Shown piece by piece: positions 7,742 to 12,685 of a stretch of 12,685 bases of DNA. The notes beneath the pieces are model-generated. The model was not told the origin of the DNA. It worked only from the letters and a program-made list of their open reading frames with translations, and did not search any database. The stretch's first letter is position 1, and each line of letters opens with the position of its first letter. Source of the stretch: a bacterium (GTDB taxonomy: Bacteria; Fidelibacterota; Marinisomatia; Marinisomatales; JAHJCW01); NCBI GenBank assembly GCA_030621275.1, contig JAUXHY010000011.1:1-12685 (forward strand), in the 5' to 3' direction. The position numbers and the translations under genes are program-made.

Positions 7742-8740
7742 ATGAGTCTAAAAACAAAATATTTAGGATTTGATTTAGAGAACCCTTTGGTTCCCTCTGC
7801 CTCGCCCCTTTCACGTGATATAGACAGTGCCAAGCAATTGGAAGACGCAGGTGCGCCGGCGCTGGTAATGTATTCATTATTTGAAGAAGAAATATATCAT
7901 GAAGATGCAGAACTTGACCACTATCTATCGCACGGGAGCGAAAGTTTCTCTGAATCCCTTTCATATTTTCCCGATCATCACGAGCTTATTTCGGGACCGG
8001 ACGAATATCTTGAACAAATTAGACGATTAAAGGAAAATCTTGATATCCCGATAATTGCAAGTTTAAATGGTGTCTCTTTGGGTGGATGGACTGAGAAAGC
8101 AAAGCTTATTGAGAAAGCAGGAGCGGATGCACTTGAATTAAATGTTTATTATTTACCAACGGAGGCAAAACAATCGGGAACTGAGGTTAAAAACATTTAT
8201 ATTGATATTTTAAAAACAGTTAAAGAAAATATTTCCATACCGGTTGCTATGAAAATTGGCTACGCTTTCAGCGCTCTTCCGTCTTTCTCTCAAAGAATTG
8301 AAGAAGCCGGGGCAAATGCTCTTGTTCTCTTTAATCGCTTTTATCAACCTGATATAAATCTTGAAAAGCTTGAAGTTGAACCATCCCTTTCTTTAAGCGA
8401 CTCTGATGAAATACGGTTACCCTTAAGATGGATTGCTGTACTTAGAAAGCAACTACAGTTATCATTGGGAGCAACTAGTGGTGTTCATACAGCACAAGAT
8501 GTTTTAAAATTAACAATGGCGGGAGCTGACGTTACATTTATGACTTCTGTGCTTTTAAAACATGGACCAAAACATATAACTAAGCTAAAACAAGAACTTC
8601 ATCAATGGATGGAAGAACACGAATACGAAAGCTTAGATCAAATGCGTGGATGTATGAGCATGGAAAACGTGAATGACCCCGGCGCTTTTATGAGAGCAAA
8701 TTATATTAAAACGCTTAAAGAGTATCAACATAATATCTGA
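7742..8740 (+). CDS. Dihydroorotate dehydrogenase-like FMN protein, probably not a true DHODase
   Basis: This 332-residue TIM-barrel protein resembles class 1 dihydroorotate dehydrogenase (PyrD) throughout, from LGFDLENPLVPSASPLS at the N terminus to the phosphate-binding ATSGVHTAQDVLKLTMAGAD region and VLLKHGP near the C terminus. The residues that define catalysis are altered. The NLSCPN loop reads NVYYLP (134-139), so the catalytic Cys is Y137 and the last Asn is P139. The FMN-contacting KS motif reads YS (Y44). The later Lys in VAMKIGY and the Asn in VLFNRF remain. A known 'DHOD-like' subgroup has an intact FMN site but lacks catalytic residues, and this protein fits it. Start chosen at 7742 because AAGGA (7729-7733) sits 8 bases before it and the family fold begins there; a longer in-frame start at 7679 lies inside nifJ. 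Its position 11 bases after nifJ suggests a job linked to PFOR, which is inference. Confidence 0.88.
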   Translation: MSLKTKYLGFDLENPLVPSASPLSRDIDSAKQLEDAGAPALVMYSLFEEEIYHEDAELDHYLSHGSESFSESLSYFPDHHELISGPDEYLEQIRRLKENLDIPIIASLNGVSLGGWTEKAKLIEKAGADALELNVYYLPTEAKQSGTEVKNIYIDILKTVKENISIPVAMKIGYAFSALPSFSQRIEEAGANALVLFNRFYQPDINLEKLEVEPSLSLSDSDEIRLPLRWIAVLRKQLQLSLGATSGVHTAQDVLKLTMAGADVTFMTSVLLKHGPKHITKLKQELHQWMEEHEYESLDQMRGCMSMENVNDPGAFMRANYIKTLKEYQHNI

Positions 8741-8785
8741 TAAATATTTAGAACATTTTTTTTTCATAAAATTTGTCATGAAATA

Positions 8786-8833
8786 ACAAAGTCATTAGTT
8801 ATTTTCTTTCTGTTTAATATAAACTAACTTTGT
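8786..8833. repeat. Imperfect inverted repeat after the nifJ operon, overlapping the lpd promoter box
   Basis: ACAAAGT (8786-8792) pairs with ACTTTGT (8827-8833), and TAGTT (8796-8800) pairs with AACTA (8822-8826). This gives a 12-bp stem with a 3-base bulge (8793-8795) and a 21-base AT-rich loop. There is no T-run on its 3' side, so a standard intrinsic terminator is unlikely. Its right arm covers the candidate lpd -7 box, so it could instead be an operator. It could be either or neither. Confidence 0.4.
8825..8832 (+). promoter_or_regulatory. Candidate Bacteroidota-type -7 promoter box for lpd
   Basis: TAACTTTG matches TAnnTTTG exactly and ends 28 bases before the lpd ATG, the same distance as the box before nifJ. 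A weak TTTTC near 8802-8806 is about where a -33 TTTG would be expected. The transcript would begin near 8838 and carry AGGA (8851-8854) as a modest ribosome binding site. Confidence 0.45.
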
Positions 8834-8860
8834 GGATATAAACCCGATTTAGGATTTACA

Positions 8861-10288
8861 ATGATTGAAAAAAATAATCATTTTGATGTAGTTGTAATTG
8901 GTTCAGGTCCGGGCGGTTATGCCGCCGCCTTTAGAGCTGCTGATTTGGAAAAAAGTGTTGCCCTTATTGAAAAAGACGATGTTCTTGGAGGCGTTTGTCT
9001 TAACAGAGGTTGCATTCCATCAAAAGCATTATTGCACATTTCACAAATTATTGAAGAAGCACGTGAGTTTGAAGGGAAAGGCGTTAAGTTTAATTCACCT
9101 AAAATTGAATTAGAAAAAGTACGAGACTGGAAAAATGAAGTAGTTGGAAAACTGAACAAGGGAATTGCACAAATGGCTAAGGCTCGTAAGGTCCAGGTCT
9201 TTACTGGGGTGGCAGAATTTAATTCAAAAAATGAAATTGCTATAAAAAGTGAAGATAAATTAGAAATGATTACTTTTGATAATGCTATAATTGCAACGGG
9301 CTCTCGTTCAATATTAATTCCGAGCATTCCGAACGATCACCCATCAGTTATGACCTCAAAAGAAGCTCTGCAACTAGAAGAAATTCCTAAAACACTACTT
9401 GTAATTGGCGGAGGATACATTGGGCTTGAGATGGCAACTGTCTATAATTCTTTAGGGTCGCAAGTTACGGTAGTTGAAATGTTGGATTCTTTATTACCCG
9501 GAGCCGATAAAGACATTGTCCGACTTTTACAACACAAGCTAAAGAAAGACTTTCATCAAATTATGGTCAAATCTAAGGTGGTTGCGGTTAAGCCGAATAA
9601 GAATAAAACTCTTTCTGTAAAGATTGATAATAATGGTAAAACAATAACTGAAAAGTTTGATAAAGTATTAGTATCTGTTGGACGAAAACCAAATACTGAG
9701 AATCTCGGCTTAGAAAAAATTGGTGTTCAACTTACCGAACTAAGTTTTATTAAAGTTGATGAAAAACAAGAAACTAATGTTAAAAATATTTATGCAATCG
9801 GTGATGTTGCCGGAGAACCAATGCTTGCCCATAAAGCAACACACGAAGGTAAGGTCGCGGCAGAAGTTATCGCAGGTCTGCCAGCGGCGTTTGATGCTAA
9901 AAGTATTCCGGCTGTAATCTTCACAAATCCGGAAATTGCCTGGACAGGATTAACAGAAACTGAGGCGCAAGCCAAAGGAATCAATTACAAAAAAGCAGAA
10001 TTTCCTTGGGGCGCCAGCGGAAAGGCGATAGCAACCGGACAGTCAATTGGGAAAACCAAACTTCTTTTTAATTCTGATAATGGTAAGCTTTTGGGTGTTA
10101 GCATTGTAGGAGCTCACGCCGGAGATATTATTTCGGAAGGTGCACTAGCTATAGAAATGGGAGCTGATGCTAAGGATATTAGTTTGACAATTCATCCGCA
10201 CCCTACCCTATCAGAAACATTCGCAAATGCTGCTGAGGTTTTTACTGGCACGGTAACAGACCTTTACATTCCCAAAAGAACCAAGTGA
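8861..10288 (+). CDS. lpd: Dihydrolipoyl dehydrogenase (E3)
   Basis: This flavoprotein reoxidises the dihydrolipoyl groups of 2-oxoacid dehydrogenase complexes or the glycine cleavage H protein, passing electrons through a disulfide and FAD to NAD+. At 475 residues it is full length. It shows the FAD site GSGPGG (14-19), the redox disulfide C46/C51 in GGVCLNRGCIPSK, the NAD site GGGYIG (183-188), the second FAD motif NIYAIGDVAG, and the dimer-interface pair H447/E452 in HPHPTLSE that activates the thiolate. All key residues are present. No E1, E2 or glycine-cleavage gene is in the window, so its partner complex must be encoded elsewhere. Co-location with nifJ suggests both ferredoxin- and NAD-linked oxoacid oxidation in the same cell. 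Its TGA overlaps the GTG start of the next gene. Confidence 0.95.
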   Translation: MIEKNNHFDVVVIGSGPGGYAAAFRAADLEKSVALIEKDDVLGGVCLNRGCIPSKALLHISQIIEEAREFEGKGVKFNSPKIELEKVRDWKNEVVGKLNKGIAQMAKARKVQVFTGVAEFNSKNEIAIKSEDKLEMITFDNAIIATGSRSILIPSIPNDHPSVMTSKEALQLEEIPKTLLVIGGGYIGLEMATVYNSLGSQVTVVEMLDSLLPGADKDIVRLLQHKLKKDFHQIMVKSKVVAVKPNKNKTLSVKIDNNGKTITEKFDKVLVSVGRKPNTENLGLEKIGVQLTELSFIKVDEKQETNVKNIYAIGDVAGEPMLAHKATHEGKVAAEVIAGLPAAFDAKSIPAVIFTNPEIAWTGLTETEAQAKGINYKKAEFPWGASGKAIATGQSIGKTKLLFNSDNGKLLGVSIVGAHAGDIISEGALAIEMGADAKDISLTIHPHPTLSETFANAAEVFTGTVTDLYIPKRTK

Positions 10289-10309
10289 GTAAAAAGAACC
10301 AAGGTTGGC
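10274..10309 (+). repeat. 18-base tandem duplication at the lpd/methyltransferase junction
   Basis: The 12-mer AAAAGAACCAAG occurs at 10274-10285 and again at 10292-10303 with an 18-base period. It spans the lpd stop and the next gene's GTG. Beyond the shared 12 bases the two 18-base units diverge. This looks like a small local duplication that kept reading frame. Confidence 0.6.
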
Positions 10310-10788
10310 GTTTTTGGGGAATCGGACCTTTTGGAGCTATTATTACAATCCTGATTTGGTTTGTTGTGTACTATATTGAGAGCATTTTGCAAGTTCCCAA
10401 AATGATGATTCACCCGACTTTTCGAATTGTACTTATGGCAATTTTTATGAGTGACGCTTTATATTTATTAATAGGTGGAAATTATTATTTAGGGAAAAGT
10501 GGTCGCGGAAAAGAAATTGCTAAACAAGGTCCATTTCAATTTATCAGACATCCAATTTATAGTGTATGGATTTTCTCTTTTACCGGGCTTTTGGCAATGA
10601 TTTTCTATTCATGGGCATTAATTATTTCCGCAATACCAATATCGTTTGTTTGGTCGTGGCTGGTTCAGCGTGAAGAGACTGATATGCTTAATAAGTTTGG
10701 AGATGAATATATACTATATATAGAACAAACCGGACAGTTTTTACCCTCTTGGCATGCAATGAAAGAAAATATGAAAGATAATAAATAA
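10285..10788 (+). CDS. Isoprenylcysteine carboxyl/phospholipid methyltransferase family membrane protein
   Basis: This 167-residue membrane protein has hydrophobic segments at about 10-32, 43-65 and 95-127. The family signature lies in the second half: KQGPFQFIRHPIYSVW with R88, H89, P90 and Y92, then EE at 130-131, and FGDEYILYIEQTGQFLP. These are the S-adenosylmethionine-binding and catalytic features of the ICMT/PEMT family. Bacterial members methylate lipids or are uncharacterised; prenylated-protein methylation is not expected here. The GTG start at 10285 overlaps the lpd stop as GTGA, the classic coupled arrangement, and no earlier start fits. The next in-frame ATG would remove the first membrane segment. 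Co-expression with lpd is likely, but no biochemical link is apparent. Confidence 0.85.
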   Translation: MSKKNQGWRFWGIGPFGAIITILIWFVVYYIESILQVPKMMIHPTFRIVLMAIFMSDALYLLIGGNYYLGKSGRGKEIAKQGPFQFIRHPIYSVWIFSFTGLLAMIFYSWALIISAIPISFVWSWLVQREETDMLNKFGDEYILYIEQTGQFLPSWHAMKENMKDNK

Positions 10789-10797
10789 AGGCATTCT

Positions 10798-10829
10798 AAG
10801 TAGAGACGTAGCATGCAACGTCTCTACTT
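10798..10829. repeat. 32-base near-perfect palindrome between convergent genes (REP-like; possible bidirectional terminator)
   Basis: AAGTAGAGACGT (10798-10809) is exactly complementary to ACGTCTCTACTT (10818-10829). The 8-base centre AGCATGCA is itself palindromic except for one A-A mismatch (10810/10817). The element fills the space between the methyltransferase stop (10788) and the Nudix stop, and its last base is within the Nudix stop codon. From memory, palindromes with GTAGAGACG ... CGTCTCTAC ends are dispersed in many Bacteroidota and cyanobacterial genomes; I could not check this. No T-run follows on either side, so termination would be atypical. Confidence 0.75.
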
Positions 10830-11458
10830 TACTCAAATATTGTAGGTAAAACGGGATTATTTAAATGTGCCAATATATCGTTTATATGTTTTTTATTGGT
10901 TCGGGCGGTTGATAGTTTTGGTAGGTCTTCAAAATTAAAGTAATTAACAGCAATGGTTTCAACGCTGGTTTTAAGTGTACCGCTGATCTTTTCACAAAGA
11001 AATACAATTTTATAAGCATGAAAGAGTTCTAAGTGGCGACCATCTCGATTCCCATCATAAACACCAATAATTTTATTTGGAACAACATTTAATCCAGATT
11101 CTTCTTTAGTTTCGCGAATAATTGCTGTCGCAGGAGATTCGCCTACATCAGCCCACCCGCCCGGCATTGCCCATTTGTTATCAGTTTTTTCTTGTACGAG
11201 TAAAATCTTGTTATCTTTAATAATTGCAGCACGGATATCTACTTTTGGTGTAGCGTAACCGGGATGAGCCAAGAAATTTTCTGTTAGCTCTTTTTTGCTA
11301 ATATCAGAATGTGATGCAGTAATTTCTGCTGCGATTTCAGTTAATCTAGTGTAGCGTTGAGTGTCATATTCAGATTCACTAAACGCAAGTCCGGTTTGGC
11401 ATATTTGTTGAATTTCTCGTGCCCACTCCAGCCATTTTGGTATAGATTCATTTTTCAT
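10829..11458 (-). CDS. Nudix hydrolase with N-terminal helical Nudix_N domain
   Basis: With the start at 11458 the protein is 209 residues. Residues about 8-60 (KWLEWAREIQQICQTGLAF, then YDTQRYTRLTEIAAEI) match the helical N-terminal domain found in a subset of Nudix enzymes. The Nudix box runs G101 to L123 with E107, R115, E116, E119, E120 and G122. Only a Thr (T117) replaces the usual bulky hydrophobic residue. The enzyme should cleave a nucleoside diphosphate linked to another moiety using Mg2+. A Bacillus member of this architecture, as I recall it, hydrolyses CDP-choline, but the substrate here is unknown. A start at 11488 would add 10 residues and overlap the SDR gene. 11458 is preferred because it lies 4 bases after the SDR stop and matches where the domain begins. 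It is probably co-transcribed with the SDR gene. Confidence 0.9.
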   Translation of the reverse strand: MKNESIPKWLEWAREIQQICQTGLAFSESEYDTQRYTRLTEIAAEITASHSDISKKELTENFLAHPGYATPKVDIRAAIIKDNKILLVQEKTDNKWAMPGGWADVGESPATAIIRETKEESGLNVVPNKIIGVYDGNRDGRHLELFHAYKIVFLCEKISGTLKTSVETIAVNYFNFEDLPKLSTARTNKKHINDILAHLNNPVLPTIFE

Positions 11459-11462
11459 ATTA

Positions 11463-12227
11463 TTAAGACCGTAAATACGATGCACCATTCACATCAATTA
11501 TGCAACCGGTAAGAAAATCAGTTCCTTCGGATGCCAAGAAGACAACAGTTTTGGCAATTTCTTCTGGCTTGGCTACGCGACCAATCGGACTTTGGTTTAA
11601 TATTTCTTTTTTTCTTTCACCTGTTAAATGTGGACGCGCCATCGCAGTTTCAACAAATCCCGGAGCGATTGTATATACAAAAATATTATGAGGTGCTAAT
11701 GCAATAGCAAGCGATTGACCCATTGAGTTCAGTCCGGCCTTACTTGCACCGTAAGCGGGAGCAGTTGGCTCGCCCCGGAAAGCACCACGCGATGAAATAT
11801 TAATAATTTTACCGCCACCTTGTTTAATCATTTCTTTTGCAACACGAAAAGTAAGATTTGCCGGACCCATCAAATTTGTATTAATAGTTTTATTCCAGGC
11901 AGATTGCCATTCGGTAAAATTAATTCTGTCTATTGGATGTTCAGTGTAAACACCGGCATTGTTGACTAAAATGTCAATTCTGCCAAAGATAGAAAGGGCT
12001 TGTTCTATAATTTTATCAATAGCGTTAGGATTTGTAAGATCGCCCCCAATAGTTACATGTTCTTTGCCGTTTAATTTATTGCAGAGACTCACAGCTTTTT
12101 CCTGCTGACTATTATAATGTATAATTATTTTAGCATCGGCATCGGCGAATTTAGCCGCGGTTACGGAACCAATTCCACCTGAAGCCCCGGTAATTAAAAC
12201 AACCTGATCTTTCATATTATTATCCAT
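11463..12227 (-). CDS. Short-chain dehydrogenase/reductase, FabG-like
   Basis: This 254-residue classical SDR is of normal length and should reduce or oxidise a carbonyl/alcohol using NAD(P)(H) in the cytoplasm. Visible features are TGASGGIG (13-20) for cofactor binding, NNAG (89-92), the catalytic tetrad N118, S146, Y159 and K163 (AYGASKAGL), and the PG motif in TIAPGFVETAM. The C-terminal FLTGCIIDVNGASY is typical of FabG-like enzymes. The substrate is not predictable, and the absence of fatty-acid genes nearby argues against calling it the housekeeping fabG. A second Met at residue 5 (12215) is an equally plausible start, since neither has a clear Shine-Dalgarno. The gene is divergent from the lipoprotein gene, with a 62-base spacer, and leads into the Nudix gene. 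Confidence 0.92.
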   Translation of the reverse strand: MDNNMKDQVVLITGASGGIGSVTAAKFADADAKIIIHYNSQQEKAVSLCNKLNGKEHVTIGGDLTNPNAIDKIIEQALSIFGRIDILVNNAGVYTEHPIDRINFTEWQSAWNKTINTNLMGPANLTFRVAKEMIKQGGGKIINISSRGAFRGEPTAPAYGASKAGLNSMGQSLAIALAPHNIFVYTIAPGFVETAMARPHLTGERKKEILNQSPIGRVAKPEEIAKTVVFLASEGTDFLTGCIIDVNGASYLRS

Positions 12228-12234
12228 TTTTATT

Positions 12235-12246
12235 GTTAAATTTAAC
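12235..12246. promoter_or_regulatory. 12-base perfect palindrome in a divergent promoter region
   Basis: GTTAAATTTAAC reads the same on both strands and lies between the divergent SDR and lipoprotein starts, 7 bases upstream of the SDR ATG. It could be a dimeric repressor site. AT-rich palindromes of this size can also arise by chance. Confidence 0.3.
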
Positions 12247-12289
12247 CTTTATAAGAGTTGTGGGTCTAAGTAAAAAAGGGAGAAATGTA

Positions 12290-12562
12290 ATGAAAAGGAA
12301 AACCATAATATTAGCAGTTGCATTTGTTATGTTTTCAATGATTGGCTGTGCAACAGCGCCACCGAGCGAAACAGTATTTGTTAAAAACTATAAACATCGC
12401 GTAGTGCGCGTAGTTCCGGTGACACACCATAAAGTAGTAACCGTCAAAGTTCATCATGTTGGACCACTTACAAATGCTGAAAGAGATGATTTAAGACACT
12501 GGTATAAACACAAGCATCACAGACCGCACCATAGCGTGAAAGTGGTTTTTATCAGAAATTAA
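12290..12562 (+). CDS. Small histidine-rich lipoprotein
   Basis: The start at 12290 gives 90 residues and is preferred over an in-frame ATG at 12233, because it opens a textbook lipoprotein signal: KRK, a hydrophobic stretch ILAVAFVMFSM, and a lipobox MIGC with the lipidated Cys at residue 20. An AGGGAGA (12277-12283) sits 6 bases before it. The mature part is about 71 residues, strongly basic, with 11 histidines, mostly as HH pairs or KHKHH and PHH clusters. The pattern alternates beta-prone VVRVVPVT, VVTVKV and VKVVFIRN segments with the His-rich parts. It is probably anchored in the outer or inner membrane facing the periplasm or surface. I do not recognise a family. The histidines suggest metal binding, which is inference only. 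No metal transporter or regulator is nearby. Confidence 0.75.
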   Translation: MKRKTIILAVAFVMFSMIGCATAPPSETVFVKNYKHRVVRVVPVTHHKVVTVKVHHVGPLTNAERDDLRHWYKHKHHRPHHSVKVVFIRN

Positions 12563-12685
12563 TTTAAAACACTAAGGGCTTGTACATTAGACATTCCCGG
12601 AGTGATCTTTTTAAGATAGAGCAGTTTTATAACTGCTCTATCTATTTCTGAATACTCAAGAACATCAGTCCACTCTTGATAAAAA
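12559..12685 (-). CDS. C-terminal fragment of an unrecognised protein (5' end outside window)
   Basis: On the minus strand the frame is open from the right edge for 41 codons to a TAA at 12561-12559. It reads FYQEWTDVLEYSEIDRAVI, then KLLYLKKITPGMSNVQALSVLN. The composition looks like a real helical protein end, and the stop overlaps the lipoprotein stop, which is a common convergent arrangement. I do not recognise the family. The main doubt is that a perfect 13-bp hairpin lies inside it, so this stretch could instead be non-coding with a chance open frame. Confidence 0.45.
   Translation of the reverse strand, partial: FYQEWTDVLEYSEIDRAVIKLLYLKKITPGMSNVQALSVLN
12614..12643. terminator. Perfect 13-bp hairpin downstream of the lipoprotein gene
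   Basis: AGATAGAGCAGTT (12614-12626) and AACTGCTCTATCT (12631-12643) are perfectly complementary around a TTAT loop. It lies 51 bases after the lipoprotein stop and could end that transcript, but the 3' flank is ATTTCTG rather than a T-run, and the TTTTT is on the 5' side. It also falls within the open minus-strand frame. A terminator role is plausible but not shown. Confidence 0.45.

Noticed and set aside
4777..9984. Several open frames of 60-136 codons antisense or out of frame within nifJ, the DHOD-like gene and lpd
   Set aside because: They overlap well-supported conserved genes, have no recognisable motifs and look like by-products of codon use in the real frames.
4179..10288. NifJ, DHOD-like protein and Lpd as one novel oxoacid-oxidising complex
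   Set aside because: Lpd is separated by 120 bases with its own promoter-like box, and PFOR does not use lipoamide. Proximity alone does not support a complex.
11459..11488. Upstream ATG for the Nudix gene adding 10 residues
   Set aside because: It overlaps the SDR gene end, and the conserved N-terminal domain begins naturally from the Met at 11458, four bases after the SDR stop.
12233..12289. Upstream ATG for the lipoprotein gene
   Set aside because: It would put 19 residues in front of a clean signal peptide and start inside the palindrome without a ribosome site. The ATG at 12290 has AGGGAGA before it.

Overview
The window is about 12.7 kb of AT-rich bacterial DNA, with G+C around 40% in most genes by eye. 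It suggests an anaerobic or facultative member of the Bacteroidota/Chlorobi/Ignavibacteria (FCB) group. This is an inference. It rests on the low G+C, weak or absent Shine-Dalgarno sequences at several starts, and two TAnnTTTG boxes of the Bacteroidota -7 promoter type placed identically upstream of nifJ and lpd. A six-domain pyruvate:ferredoxin oxidoreductase fits an anaerobic or fermentative lifestyle.

Layout: (1) 1-1603, plus strand: the 3' end of an unrecognised gene, then a MATE-family efflux transporter starting 3 bases after its stop. (2) 1606-4000, minus strand: an unusually AT-rich winged-helix/HNH nuclease-like gene whose stop lies 2 bases from the MATE stop, preceded by an FAD-dependent oxidoreductase of the phytoene desaturase/retinol saturase family. 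(3) 4179-8740, plus strand: nifJ, then 11 bases later a dihydroorotate-dehydrogenase-like TIM barrel that has lost catalytic residues, a probable two-gene operon. (4) 8861-10788, plus strand: dihydrolipoamide dehydrogenase, overlapped by 4 bases (GTGA) by a small membrane methyltransferase of the isoprenylcysteine/phospholipid methyltransferase type. (5) 10798-10829: a 32-base near-perfect palindrome between convergent genes. (6) 10829-12227, minus strand: an SDR oxidoreductase followed by a Nudix hydrolase. (7) 12290-12685: a small histidine-rich lipoprotein gene on the plus strand, whose stop overlaps the stop of a partial minus-strand reading frame that enters from the right edge.

Most genes are housekeeping or general redox metabolism. 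NifJ and Lpd represent two alternative routes of pyruvate/2-oxoacid oxidation (ferredoxin-linked and lipoate/NAD-linked), but no E1 or E2 subunits are present here. I see no rRNA, tRNA, CRISPR array, transposase or prophage genes, and no clear multi-gene defence or novel system. The items most worth following up are the degenerate DHOD-like partner of NifJ, the HNH gene that has lost most zinc cysteines in an AT-rich island, the His-rich lipoprotein, and the palindromic element.
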